Source: Lepas anatifera
Lineage: Eukaryota; Arthropoda; Thecostraca; Lepadidae
DNA length: 64,000 bases
Assembly (NCBI GenBank): GCA_034440635.1
Contig: JAOTON010001079.1
Location: forward strand, 372,001 to 436,000
Reading direction: 5' to 3'
Shown here: in pieces, positions 23,939 to 34,599 of the stretch
How the letters are laid out: the number at the start of each line of letters is the position of its first letter
How positions within the stretch are numbered: position 1 is the stretch's first letter
Program-made: the position numbers and the translations under genes
Notes under the pieces: generated by a model
The model's input: only the letters and a program-made list of their open reading frames with translations
Databases searched by the model: none
What the model was told of the DNA's origin: nothing

Positions 23939-24383
23939 TTAAAGGGAATGTGGCACCTTGATCGAATCCTGGAATTTGGTGTAATCAGGTGTACTTTTAG
24001 CCAAAAATAATGAAACCACGCATGATTTCTCTGAAAAATGTACAATAGGCTCAATATTTTCATTTTAAAAATTCTCCTCTAGGAAAATAAATAAATATCT
24101 GCCTGTGGATGATTTCATGATCTGGCAACCACTACCATACTTGAAATGCTTCAAAGACTTCGATTGGCTGATGCTCATCGTGACGTCAGCATATGTCGTC
24201 ACACCAACAGTCATGACAACTGTGGCCTGCCTGTGGGTAGATTGCAGGTAGGTTTTAGCTTTTTTCTACGGAAATATCAAGTTCCAAGACAAATGATATA
24301 TAGAGTACCGGGTTTTCCGACTTGCTTTACAACTTGGCTATCTCAGTTAAAATCACGTTATAAAGGTGCCACATTCCTTTTAA
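23939..24383 (+). mobile_element. TTAA-flanked MITE, copy 4
   Basis: TTAA at 23,939-23,942 and 24,380-24,383. The right terminus has one substitution (ATTCCTTT). CRE TGACGTCA is at 24,181-24,188 and inverted CCAAT at 24,163-24,167. It lies only 490 bp from copy 3, in the same orientation; the spacer 23,449-23,938 shows no gene. Confidence 0.9.
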
Positions 24384-24519
24384 ATGATAACACGGCACGA
24401 GCTTTTTACCTGGTCATTGGGTCATTAGGGGGGGAGATTTTTCCGTTTCATACCCTCTACACAAATGAAACAATGTTGGAACCGGATGAGCACCAGCATA
24501 GGTAGACACTCGCCAGCAG

Positions 24520-24655
24520 GGGCGGACGCAGGAGCGCCGTTTGGGGGAGGGCAACTCATCGTAAAGACATAGTGTTAAGAAAATCGGCCAAAATTTCGCT
24601 ATTTGTGGGGGCATGGCACCTTGCCCCCCCCCTCCCTCCCCTCTGAATCCGCCAG
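24520..24655 (-). mobile_element. Short hAT-like element, CAGGGGCGGACGCAG family
   Basis: Termini CAGGGGCGGACGCAGG and CTGAATCCGCCAGTG. The interior read on the minus strand has GCGAAATTTTGGCCGATTTTC as in the 20,213 copy. No convincing target duplication. Confidence 0.65.
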
Positions 24656-24659
24656 TGCT

Positions 24660-25190
24660 TGCTAATACCTATACCACGGGCAAATATCACGCAGGAATCG
24701 CATAATTTGGTTGAAAGGTGGACCTTCCTAAAATTGGGACTGACGCTAAACGTGCGCAACACGTTTGATCTTTGACCCTGTTTCACACCGCCAATATCAG
24801 AAGTAGCACAGAGGATTGTCTTTAATGAGGGGATCGCCCAAAACTAACACTAGTGGTCCGCGAAGAATGAGGTCATTACATGGGGGTCCACCTAAAAGTG
24901 ACGTCACAGACTTCATGTATGCCCATACGGTGAAGTTCGCTGGGTTGCATTTGACTTTTTCGGGCACTGCTACCATACTTTTTCACGGAAAAATCAGTGT
25001 GAAACATTTCTCAAGCTACCCAGTGTGGTGTCTAAAGTAGATCTTGGCCACCATTGAGCGAGGGGAGGAGGTAAAAACTTCAAATATGGGATATGTGCTT
25101 TTGAATAAAATGGTCCGAAAGTAAGTCACTTTTCCTTGAGGTTATCCCTTAGTCTAGGTATGATAGATGCTGGCAAAGTATACTTATTTT
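24660..25190. other. No recognised gene
   Basis: No supported feature. Confidence 0.4.
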
Positions 25191-25192
25191 AT

Positions 25193-25313
25193 TTACATCC
25201 TGGGGGAGGGGTGGGAAGTTAAATTTCAGGCGGTCGACCCATCGACCTTCCACGGGGCACCCAGGGTAGATACAGGGGGAAAGTGCTCCATTGACCCCTG
25301 GATCCGCCTACAT
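25193..25313. repeat. Fragment of the CATAGGCGGATCC hAT-like family
   Basis: Contains CGACCTTCCACGGGGCACC and ends CCTGGATCCGCCTACATATG, matching the right half of the 11,908 and 7,231 elements. The left half is missing or unrecognisable. Confidence 0.6.
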
Positions 25314-25319
25314 ATGTGC

Positions 25320-26205
25320 ATGTCCAGGCTTGGGATCCGTTCCCCTGAGACGCTCCGGCGCTCAACAGTTTACCCGACGCACAGGTCGGCTGGCAACTGA
25401 CTGGTGAGAGGGTGACCTGAGCGGGGCGGCCGTCCCTGTGCTTTGTGGGACGTTAAACTTTGGTTTCTAAGTCAACCCTTCATTGTGGGAGTTGCTCGCT
25501 CGGGTGGTGGGGTCGGGAACTCCGTGACAAGTCCCTTGATGACTTTAGTGAGACTCCGACTCCAACAGTCGAACTGAGAACAACTTGGACAAAATTTATT
25601 TTAAAAAAATGTAGGTACAGTTCCAGGGCTGGTTCGCAGTTCAATCACAAAACAATATGTCCACTCCCGACATGCTGTTACCAATAACCGGAGCAGATTA
25701 TTTCACAACATTAAATAATCGTGGCGACACACCTGGTTCTGACACAAAATACAATCGTTCATTCCATTACAAAATGAGCCCAAAGCTACTCTCCAAAGTA
25801 AACCTTACAAATAACGAAGGGAGACCTCAAAACAACTTCTTTACAGTTCAGGGAGAAGAACGAGCCGACGTCCAGCTGGATGGGTGGTTTCCTCATCTTC
25901 ACAGACACCATTTTGTGACTAGAATTTAACTAAAATACTGGCTCATAATACTGCCTAAGAATTTTGCAAAGAAAACTCGGCAGTGAAGTAAATCTCCTGC
26001 TACAGGAGTGTATGACTGACGCGTTTCTGGCCTTCACTAGTGACGGCGTGAAAGCTTTTTCAACGGAGGAAAAAATCCGCAATCCCAAGGGGCTGGCATA
26101 TAATTGGTTGTTTCGTTTCCGGTCGGGTGAAACAAGTGTTTTGATTGGCTGCGAACTGCGTCCAGCGTTGTGATTAGCTGGTAATGAGGAATCGCGGGTC
26201 TGTCC
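25320..26205. other. No recognised gene
   Basis: A 90-codon plus-strand frame (25,657-25,929; MSTPDMLLP...) is not repetitive but resembles no family I know, and no splice or promoter context supports it. Confidence 0.35.
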
Positions 26206-26216
26206 CGGGTCTCGAA

Positions 26217-26427
26217 CATTGGCGGACGCAGGGGGAGGGGGGCATTCCGGCCATGGCCCCCAAAGCGCTGGAGGGGGCAAAACTATCTTTTGCCCCCCCA
26301 AACGCCGGAGAAATGTTTGAAAAAAGGTGTTTACACTAGGTCTGTAGAGAAAAAATCTTCGGTCCACCCCGGAGGAGAGCTAGACATGGGTTTGGCCCCC
26401 TAGAACTCGGGTCTGCGTCCGCCCCTG
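26217..26427. mobile_element. hAT-like MITE, CATTGGCGGACGCAG family
   Basis: Termini CATTGGCGGACGCAGG and CTGCGTCCGCCCCTG. Perfect 8-bp direct repeats GTCTCGAA flank it (26,209-26,216 and 26,428-26,435). The interior includes AAACTATCTTTTGCCCCCC and TTTACACTAGGTCTGTAGAG, shared in inverted orientation with 29,560-29,887. Confidence 0.9.
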
Positions 26428-26435
26428 GTCTCGAA

Positions 26436-27550
26436 TTGTGTTCCGTGTCTGCACGTGGGAGTAAGCAGAGGCGAGCAGGAATTCTAGAACCGAACAGTTA
26501 ACAATCTTAAACAATTACCATTAGAGAAGAGTACCATAACAAAGCTATATGCGCTTACGTAAGTGTTCTGTTGTAGTTTGTTTGTCATTCAGTCAACACG
26601 TCTTAAAATTTGTCCACTCTTAAGCCATTGGTTTGAGACTTCCGCTGGGGGAGGCGGCAATGCCGGCTACTGGGGGAGAGAAGATTTTAGTTAAAGATAT
26701 TCCAAAGTCACTATGTTAAAAATGCCCTGCATTTTTTGAGAATCGAAACGTTATCCACGTCATACATCCGGGAACTCAGCCACATGAGAGTCGGCAGCCT
26801 TCCCAGCGAATGTGCAGTTAAAACGACAGGCTCGTTCGCGGTCGCTGGTAATATCGCTGCCGCAGCTGAGGTCGCTAGAACGTCATCCAGTCACGTGACA
26901 AGACGGCTGGGTGTGATTTGTCCATGAGATCTGCGCCCCTTCCCTCCTGGGTCCCAAGGGCATGCCGGAAAGATCAAAATGCCTGTCGATAGATATCGCA
27001 GATGCTACTTCACCTCCCTGATCGGCGCAGTTTACGATCAAACACTTATTTTGGCCATAAAAATATAAGTCTACGAAAATTTTGCTTTTTGCTAGTGTAA
27101 TCTAGGTACCTTCAATTTAGGTACCATTTTTCAAGTTTGACGTACGGTCTGATACGTTAATTATTGAGCCAATACCAAGGCATTCGGTATCATCCGAGAG
27201 CTGAGAGTCTTAAAGACTCAATGGAATTTGCGTATCTCTGTAGCTTCATTCGTGAGGAACTGTAGCCCGAAATTGCTTTTTTAATAAAAAGATACTTTTT
27301 TCAATCTTAAAACTTCAGGCCCATAGCAAAATTAGGCTTCATACAAGAAACCGCACCCTCAACTTACGCGAGCACGCTTATTCACATATCATTATTAGTT
27401 CAGCTTTTGATCAGGGTGCATAACAGGTACATACATATCTAGTCGGAGTCCAATACAGGCTTGACCACTTGATTTGCACAAGCAACAATCAACATTACCT
27501 AGAGTCTGACCAAGTTCTCGGTGAGACATAATGTTGAGAACTCAAAGGTT
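26436..27550. other. No recognised gene
   Basis: AT-rich, unique-looking. No supported coding sequence. Confidence 0.45.
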
Positions 27551-27560
27551 CAATCGTAGA

Positions 27561-27955
27561 CAGTGGAGGATCCAAGGGGGGGGCAAAAAGGCATTCCCCC
27601 CAAACGGAAAAGCTCGGGGTAAAACTATGTTTTCGCCCCCCAAGTGATCGACCTCCTTTTTCCCCCGACCCCTTTTTAGTTTATTAAGCAAGATTCTGGT
27701 GCTTTAACTCTCAACGTCAAACAGAACCAGTTAAGTTCAGTGTAAATATTGGGCCTCGGACCGGAAAAGTATCTCTAGCCCAAATTTTTAAACCCGTGAC
27801 GTTTTTTTTGCTTTTCGCCTCAAATACCCAAAATTCTAAAATTCTACCGGCAAGTGATATTGTAGCGCAGCTTTCAGGGCGTGACGTTTTTTTTTGCTTT
27901 TCGACTTTTGACTTTGGTTTGCCCCTCCCAAGCCGACCGGCTAGATCCGCCACTG
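27561..27955. mobile_element. hAT-like MITE, same family as 15,046 and 41,119
   Basis: Termini CAGTGGAGGATCCAAGG and CTAGATCCGCCACTG. The flanking octamers ATCGTAGA (27,553-27,560) and ATCGCAGA (27,956-27,963) match at seven of eight. It shares AAAGCTCGGGG and GTGACGTTTTTTTTGCTTTTCG with the other two copies. Confidence 0.88.
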
Positions 27956-27964
27956 ATCGCAGAA

Positions 27965-28675
27965 AAGGGGATGTTAGCACATTTTCCACAGTCAGCTTAA
28001 TGTTATTTCTTCTCTGTGGCCACCTTCAATAATCTAGTCAGAAGCCGAAATTTCCTCGATTTCAGCAAAATCGTTTCAATTGTCTCGTTGAGGGAGAGCC
28101 CGTTTGCCCCTCCCGTTACAAAGGTCTGTGCTGTGAGCTAACGCGTACAGCGGAGGCGTACTACTTGGGAATTAGCCACGGCCTCGAAATTATCTGGAAA
28201 CCATCGATCGACAGACTATCGATAGAAAGAGGTGGAAACCCCTGAAGCAAAAATATAAACACATCTGAGGATAAAGCACATCAATCCATGATTTCCGATG
28301 GTATGGCCTGGGCTTCATAGTGAAACTCATACTGAAAAATGCACCTACTGATCGAACGTGGAAAATACTTGGGTCTCCTTTTAGTGGTTCACTTTGCGAT
28401 TTGGAGAGGCCTATTTTTCAGCACCCCTTCCCCGCTGCCCTTATCTTGAAACGTCCTCAGTAACATTAATACAAGCGTAAACGGACAGCAACCACGGGAC
28501 ACACGCTCAAGACCAATTTCCCTAATGATGCGTTTTATTAGACATAACTCCCATCATGAAGCGTCAATCACCAGTCAGACGACACCCAGCGTGTTGGAAC
28601 AGTCTCTCACCTGTACTGTCCCTCCCGTGTCAACTCTGCCGGCGTCCTCAGTCTGTCCTTAGGGTCTCACTACTG
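27965..28675. other. No recognised gene
   Basis: No supported feature. Confidence 0.4.
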
Positions 28676-28679
28676 CCTC

Positions 28680-28800
28680 TCTCGGAGGAGCCGCGGCGGA
28701 CACGTCCCCACTAAGTCAGACCGGCGACTGAGACGGCTGGCGACGCTCCCGCCGCGTCGCCGCGACTGGCGCCGCCGACCGCCTCAGGCCACACTCACCA
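28680..28800. promoter_or_regulatory. CpG-dense GC-rich patch
   Basis: A 120-bp block with many CG dinucleotides (GACGCTCCCGCCGCGTCGCC and similar) in otherwise AT-leaning DNA. On the minus strand, splice-donor-like CAGGTGAGAG lies just downstream near 28,610. It could be a promoter or 5' untranslated exon of a minus-strand gene. No coding exon is recognised nearby, so this is a weak call. Confidence 0.25.
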
Positions 28801-29559
28801 CAGGGACCGGTTTTCTGTGTTGAGACGCGAGCGAATCACCCCAGCGGTGCGTGCCGATGAGGATGGTTTTTGAGACGCCAGCCGTGTGGAGAAGTCTGAT
28901 GACCAGTCGAGAAGGCGTGGATTTTCAACTGGCAGCAGAAGTATTTTGACCCTTCCGCGCACCGGGTCGCGGTGAGGCCGGGCAGAATAGACGTCACGTT
29001 TGTGTTATTAAAAATGGCTGGGGTGAGGGCTGTTTGCGCCCTGTTATTCCGCCTTCTCTGACAAAAGAAGGGAGGGGCATTCCCTGACCTAAACGGTGAC
29101 AAATAGTTCCTGGAATACCTTGGTATGCACCTGAGAGGGGCCGACCAATGGGTTACGACTGTATTTATTTCAGCTGTAACGTAGGGAGATTCCGGGAGCG
29201 GAGCTTCTAGAATCAAAATAAAGTTTACGATGCAGCACTGTACTTGATTTTAATGTTCCCGTATCCTGTGAACGATGTAAGAGAAGCACACGAAGGTATG
29301 AGTCTTGAAATTGAAGTCACACCACCATAGCTATAAAGTTCTGAAAGTTTGTCTCCAAGCTGCTCATCCCGCGCGTTTTGACATTTTTACAGTCCTATCC
29401 GTAGCCTACCATTCGGATTTCTGGAAGTCAGACGACGGCGGTTTTATTTGTGCTCCACCGAACCGGCACCGTAATTGCATTTTTAACCATGGTTATAAGC
29501 CCGGCGCCGGGGAAGCACTACTCTGGGTAAGATACGGGGGGTGACCAGCTGTGAACACT

Positions 29560-29887
29560 CAGGGGCGGACGCAGACCCGAGTTTTTTTTTTTGGGGGCCA
29601 AACCCATGTCCGCCTCTCCTCCTGGGGGGAACGAAGATTTTTTGCTCTACAGACCTAGTGTAAGCACCCTTTTTCAGTGATCGACAGACCTAGTATTAGC
29701 TACCTCTCCAAGTACATGATCGCTCTCGGGGTGGGGGGGGAGCGATTTTTTTTTGCTCTACAGACCTAGTGTAAACACCTTTTTTCAAAAAATTATCCGG
29801 CGTTTGGGGGCCAAAAGATAGTTTGGCCCCCTCCAGCGCTTTGGGGGAGGGGGCATGGCCAGAATGGCCCCCCTGCGTCCGCCAATG
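29560..29887 (-). mobile_element. hAT-like MITE, inverted relative of 26,217 element
   Basis: Termini CAGGGGCGGACGCAGACC and CCTGCGTCCGCCAATG. Perfect 8-bp direct repeats TGAACACT flank it (29,552-29,559 and 29,888-29,895). An internal segment around TTTTTTGCTCTACAGACCTA is present twice, which makes this copy (328 bp) longer than its 211-bp relative. Confidence 0.9.
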
Positions 29888-30081
29888 TGAACACTGTTTA
29901 AACTGTAGAAATGGTGTAGCCAGGCTGTGTGTGATGTGCTCTAGCGTGGTGCGTCCATTCATATTCGAGGGATATACGCACTACGTTGCATTGCACTGGG
30001 GGCTAAAAGAGTGTGTGAGAGGTGTGAGGTATGTTCTGAAAATATAACTCTCAGCCTGGAAAAGACAACAGTCACTTTGCC

Positions 30082-30220
30082 CATTGGCGGACCCAGGGAG
30101 TGGCAAAAAGACAATCACCCAAACCTTTCGATTTTCTCCGATTTTTTTATAAAAACGTTTTTTTTTCGATTTAGGGCTTCGTTGTCCCTCCCCCAAGCCA
30201 TTGGCCTGGATCCGCCACTG
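30082..30220. mobile_element. Short hAT-like element, no clear target duplication
   Basis: Begins CATTGGCGGACCCAGGG and ends CTGGATCCGCCACTG. The interior TTTCGATTTTCTCCGATTTT resembles the 20,213/20,626 families. Confidence 0.7.
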
Positions 30221-30619
30221 CACATTCCAGCCCGGCCCTGTGCTATATTGGCACGGCCCACGTCCGATGACTAAAAAGTTCAGTCTGTCCTTACCTGCGC
30301 GGCACCCCACTCAGCGCAACACCTAACTAAACAGCAACTGTGTCTTGTTTGGACGTAACCATGTGTGGCGTTGTGGCCCCTTAGCTAGGTTATTATGTTG
30401 AAAAAGAAGCAATTCAGTGCACAAGAAAGAAAAGAAAGCGCCTTTTAAGCTTAGAGGTGCCTTTTTCAAGTCCTAGAGAATTCCCCGTGACAAACTTAGA
30501 CAACATGCAACAAAGTTATGACCCTGAAAACAGATGTGAGAGTATAAAACCCGCCTCCTCCCCCCCACTCACCTGACCAATGACGAAAGTGTATGACCAG
30601 TAGCAGTGGCAGATCCAGG

Positions 30620-30859
30620 CATAGGCGGATCCAGGATTGCCGATCGGGGGGGGCACCTTCCGGGGGGGGCATCCGGACTAGGGGGCGCCACTTATGACCG
30701 GCAAAACCTATCAGGTGGGCGCCAAATCCTGTCGGTGGGCGCCGACTTTCGTATCCTGGGGGAAGGAGGGAAGCGACATTTCAGAGGGGCGCCATCGACC
30801 TTTCAGGGGGGCGCCGAGGGTCGATCGGGGGGGGCACGTACCCCCTGGATCCGCCTATG
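30620..30859 (-). mobile_element. CATAGGCGGATCC hAT-like element inserted next to another element end
   Basis: Termini CATAGGCGGATCCAGG and CCCCTGGATCCGCCTATG. The interior has GGCGCCACTT, AAAACCTATCAGGTGGGCGCC and GGCGCCATCGACCTTTCAG, inverted relative to 11,908. Immediately left lies CAGTGGCAGATCCAGG (30,605-30,619), the terminus of a different hAT-like element whose other end is not found. No clean octamer duplication. Confidence 0.75.
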
Positions 30860-30869
30860 CTCGGAACAG

Positions 30870-31370
30870 CCACCGGCTATGCATTTACTATAGGTACCTA
30901 CTCTGATATTTCGGGCGGCTTAAGCCCCCCCTAACTTCTTTTCTTGTATCCGCTGCTCGCCAGCGGCGTTTTCCAAACATGACGTTGCAGATTCATCCCC
31001 AGCGTTGTCATGGGCGTTTCACCAGCTTTCGCATTTTTTCGCTATCCCACACAGGAGTTCAGATCAGGAGGCGGGGGTGTCTGTTTGAACCCCCTCCCCC
31101 CTCACCATGGCAAAGGTGCCTCGGGGCCAACCGAGGCGGGTGTTAACCCACACGCCGGTGGGTCTCCGAGCCACCTTCGCCCTGGTGAGGGGGTGTCTGA
31201 ACACCCCGCCTCCCCCTCGAACTCGGCCCCTATGCGGGATACCGAAAAAAACATGAAAGCTGGTGGAAAGATCATAAAAAAATCATGAAGAAACTATCTA
31301 GACACTTTTTGGCTAAGGTCAATATTGAGGTCATGACAGTTCAAAGAAGGTGGCATTTTGGGTAGAGTTT
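30870..31370. other. No recognised gene
   Basis: C-rich hairpin-prone sequence around 31,080-31,220 (GGGGTGTCTGAACACCCC at 31,189). No supported coding region. Confidence 0.4.
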
Positions 31371-31376
31371 TTGGGC

Positions 31377-32135
31377 TCTAGCATCTGACAGATTTAAGTT
31401 GGAATCATATTAAGGTACTATTCGCTTCCTCTCGTCACGGAAAATCAAATTATGTATAATATGACCATACTAGGTAAAAAACAAAAATGACCAAACCTCA
31501 GGTCAAATGGAAGTCACTTTTTAACCTAGCACAGTCAGTATGAATGTCAATCAACTCGCAATAGCAATTCAAACGCAATGATATCAAAATAAAAGTTGTA
31601 TCATAATTTCATGCAAAGTTATTGACAAAGTCTGAAAACTGCTTAAGCAGCCCTAGATGACCTCTCAGAAGTCACAGGTTAAAAATTGCAATATGAGCCT
31701 GGAAAGGGGCCCAGGATACTACTATTTGGAGAATGTGAAGGTATTCTCAGCAGTACCTATCTACACAAGAACTACCCAATTTCTGTTTTTCCCATGTATC
31801 TCCAATGGAGAGGTCACGATCCGTACTTGACCTTAGGTCGTCGATACGAAAAATCCCGGAATACTTTTTATAGCACTCGGCGGGCCCATTATGTGGTATA
31901 AGGTTCAATCCAATATATTCACCCACTTCTTACTTATGCCACCTTAAATATTTGTGAGGTGAGGTCACTTGAACTGCACTGGTGACCTGACCTAAGATGA
32001 CCCAACCTTAAAATTTTGAGGAACGTTGCGGAATTGATCAAGGATAGAGTGTGACAATTACGGTGGCGCCTCGTACCGCCGTTTTTTTCGTGCCGCCGGA
32101 AAAACCCGAGGGGGTGTTCAAACACCCCCTCCACC
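31377..32135 (+). repeat. Dispersed repeat, inverted partner of 39,236-40,016
   Basis: About 760 bp collinear with the reverse complement of 39,236-40,016. Landmarks in order are CTCTAGCATCTGACAG, TTCGCTTCCTCTCGTCACGG, AATGGAGAGGTCACGAT, AAAAATCCCG, GGGCCCATTAT, GAGGTCACTTGAACTGCACT, GCGGAATTGATCAAGG and GAGGGGGTGTTCAAACACCC. A plus-strand frame (31,686-31,901) includes QWRGHDPYLTLGRRYEKSRN, closely matched by the partner's frame. Confidence 0.8.
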
Positions 32136-32315
32136 GGGGCGAGGGTTAAGATAGTACAGACCCCCTTCAGCGGGTCTGGGAACCCCGTCTAGGTTTTTAC
32201 CCCTTGGAAACTTTTATCCTCCTCTGCCGTGGGATACTACTTGACACTTGGGCTCAACGAAAAGTTGAAGTGCCTGCCATAGGCGGATCTAGGATTGCCG
32301 ACCGGGGAGGGAAGG

Positions 32316-32706
32316 TACAGCCCCCTGCAATTGAATCTGTACACACTAGGCTCGGCAGTTTTGGGCTAAATTCTGGACAACTATTACTTCCTCGGCCACG
32401 ATTAAATATACAGCATGTATATCTTGCCCGTGGCTTTCGATATTGTCCCAAAAACTGGGGCCCAGATTCATAGTTTGAAAATAATTTTCAGAAACCGTTT
32501 TTGATCGCTGTCTCGTGACAATTTAGTTTTTCGCTTGTAATTTTTAAAATATGTGGCTGCTGAGTATAAATGGGCACGTAACCGATAGCTGGGAGCAAAA
32601 CACACAAGCTGTATGTTTAATCACGATTCTGCAAACAGTAGTTCGCTCACACTATAACCAAAACGTCTGAGCCTAGTGTGTACAGATTCAATTGCAGGGG
32701 GCTGTA
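32316..32706. mobile_element. TA-flanked element with 38-bp perfect TIRs
   Basis: The arm at 32,316-32,353 (starting TACAGCCCCCTGCAATTG) is the exact reverse complement of 32,669-32,706 (ending CAATTGCAGGGGGCTGTA). The outermost TA could be the duplicated target, as for Tc1/mariner-type elements. The 315-bp interior is non-coding. It is nested in the 32,278-33,730 element. Confidence 0.85.
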
Positions 32707-32831
32707 CATGGTCGGGGAGGGGGGTGTCGTCCGGAATAGTGGACAAAAAACAATAACTATCGTTGGCAATAAATTACATCGATTGTGGGGGCGCACCCGA
32801 GATACTCGCATGCTGAGGTGAGAAGCGACAT

Positions 32832-33617
32832 TTAAAGGGAGATACGCGAAACAATTATTATTGTGGTTTCTTGCTATTTGAAAAATCCTGATAACGAAGC
32901 TGTCAATTATTTTTGTATCTTCGGCAAAATTTTGGGGGCCACTCACTTATTATCGAAATAGGTTAACAGTTCCGATAAAATGCTGAAACATTCACCCATC
33001 ACTTACTTTTCGAAAACTATTTAAAGTTGAAAAGTAGCGTTTTTTGTAATAAAAATGTATGTTCTCCTGTATTTGTATTTGAATTAATTTTATAAAGCCT
33101 TTAAAGAATACAAAATGAATTAGTTTGCCCTAGAAACGGAAAAAACATAATTACTCAAGTCTTCAGCCGTTTCGTACCTCGGGTCTTGAGTCGTTTTCTG
33201 CTTCAGCCCCAGGATGACGAAACTTTTGCGTCAGAAAGGTCACGTGACCCCCAATGAGGTGGCTGTACGTTCCGATTGGTCAATTGTGATTTCTTAAAAG
33301 TCCTATATTTTTGTTTAATATTATTTTTGGTTGCAGCTTTTTTAAAATATCTTTTTATTTAATAGTTTTAAATTTTCAAGTCACTGCTTAGGAAAAATGG
33401 GACCGTTTTTTTTAGAGAATTTGATAGCCTTAGCCGGGGGTACGTCATTTACATCGATAAGAGGTGTACCGGTGAAGTCGTCTAGAAATGTTGACTTTGA
33501 GAGCAATTTTAAGGCATTTGCAGGCCGAATTCGCAAAAATGAGAATAGGACTTCTGAAACAACTTTTTGTGACCTTTTGATCTAGCCAATACATTGTTTT
33601 CGCGTATCTCCCTTTAA
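32832..33617. mobile_element. TTAA-flanked TIR element, second family
   Basis: TTAA at 32,832-32,835 and 33,614-33,617. Inverted termini AGGGAGATACGCGAAA and TTTCGCGTATCTCCCT (the right end continues ATTGTTTTCGCG). It starts AGGG like the 13.5-kb family but is otherwise different. The AT-rich 780-bp interior has a 62-codon frame (33,397-33,585) of no known family. Confidence 0.85.
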
Positions 33618-33739
33618 GGAGGCGCTACCAACCTTTCACAGGGGGAGGGAGTGTCAACCATTACAGGGGCCGCAAAGGGTCGATGAGGGCAAGTGCCCGC
33701 TCCCCTTGCTCGTCCCCTGGATCTGCCTCGACCGGAGGA

Positions 33740-34557
33740 TACCACGTGACGCTTGGGCCCAGTCATAAGAGTGCCTAAGTCTTTGTAGCATAATTCCAAA
33801 ACGCCGTTGTGGGACCCCAATTTCTTCAGACTTCTGAATGTTATCCGCCAGGGCCTGCAGTGCTCTACTTTATCTAGGTTTTCTATTGGTGCACGTTTCG
33901 AAATAATGTAGTACCGGTAAATTATTAAGTTAACACCGCCTATCTTCATTGCAAGACCCATGGTGGAGCGTTCGACGCGCGAGTCCGATTAGAAACAAAA
34001 CATTTTTAGATCCACCTGCTCGTGGATTTCGTTGATAATTTTGATACCAGAAGATACCTAGAATTTCAATCTTTCTACGCATACTGATTGAAAAGAACGA
34101 AGTTAAAGCCATTAAAACTTACAGAGGGATACTTGTACGTGGGAACTCCGGAAAATAAAGCTCCATTAACACGCCCAGTGGAGGGGTCCTACAGTGTCCC
34201 TCTCACCTATTTCTCCGAGGTGGCCGGAGAACCATTCACCACCGGAAAACACTACTGAGCCGCATTTGGGAGGATTCACAAGCACGTCGATTCGTGAAGG
34301 AATTTTGAAAATCTGTCCTTGATAGTTTTACTTAGCTATAGGCCTTCAAAGTCAGATATATATTTCAAGACCGTCGGTAAAGCGCGGTCGCACCAGTTTG
34401 GCTGGACTGTAGGCCGATTGGTGACGTCATAATGTCATATAATCGGTTTATATGTCAAGGTCAACCCACATGAAGGTCAAGGTCAATGTCAAAGCTCACA
34501 AATCAACATCATGGGCCACAGTATTCCGGTCAGATTGTATTATTCATTATGACGTAT
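33740..34557. other. No recognised gene; TCAAGGTCA motifs at 34,450-34,500
   Basis: No supported coding region. 34,455-34,495 has three copies of TCAAGGTCA/GTCAAGGTCA, the extended half-site bound by monomeric nuclear receptors. Similar clusters recur at 39,000-39,170 and 44,890-45,030, so they are probably part of a repeat. Confidence 0.4.
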
Positions 34558-34599
34558 GTCATGGCCAGTGACGGATCCAAGGGGGGCCCAGGGGCCCGG

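Larger units (their letters stand above)
32278..33730. mobile_element. CATAGGCGGATCC hAT-like element split by two nested insertions
   Basis: Left end CATAGGCGGATCTAGGATTG and right end CCCCTGGATCTGCCTCG match the ends of the 30,620 element. Between them, AAGCGACAT is followed by a TTAA element and then resumes with GGAGGCGCTACCAACCTTTC, as in AAGCGACATTTCAGAGGGGC of the uninterrupted copy. A TA-flanked TIR element sits near the left end. The flanking octamers do not match. Sequences on either side (GGATACTACTTGACACTTGG and GGATACCACGTGACGCTTGG) are similar over about 45 bp. Confidence 0.75.

Noticed and set aside
33397..33585. 62-codon frame in the TTAA element at 32.8 kb as a gene
   Set aside because: Short, AT-rich context, no domain, and contained in a non-autonomous element.
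30605..33730. One large hAT-like element from CAGTGGCAGATCC (30,605) to CTGGATCTGCCTCG (33,730)
   Set aside because: The termini belong to different families (CAGTGG versus CATAGG) and the flanking octamers do not match.
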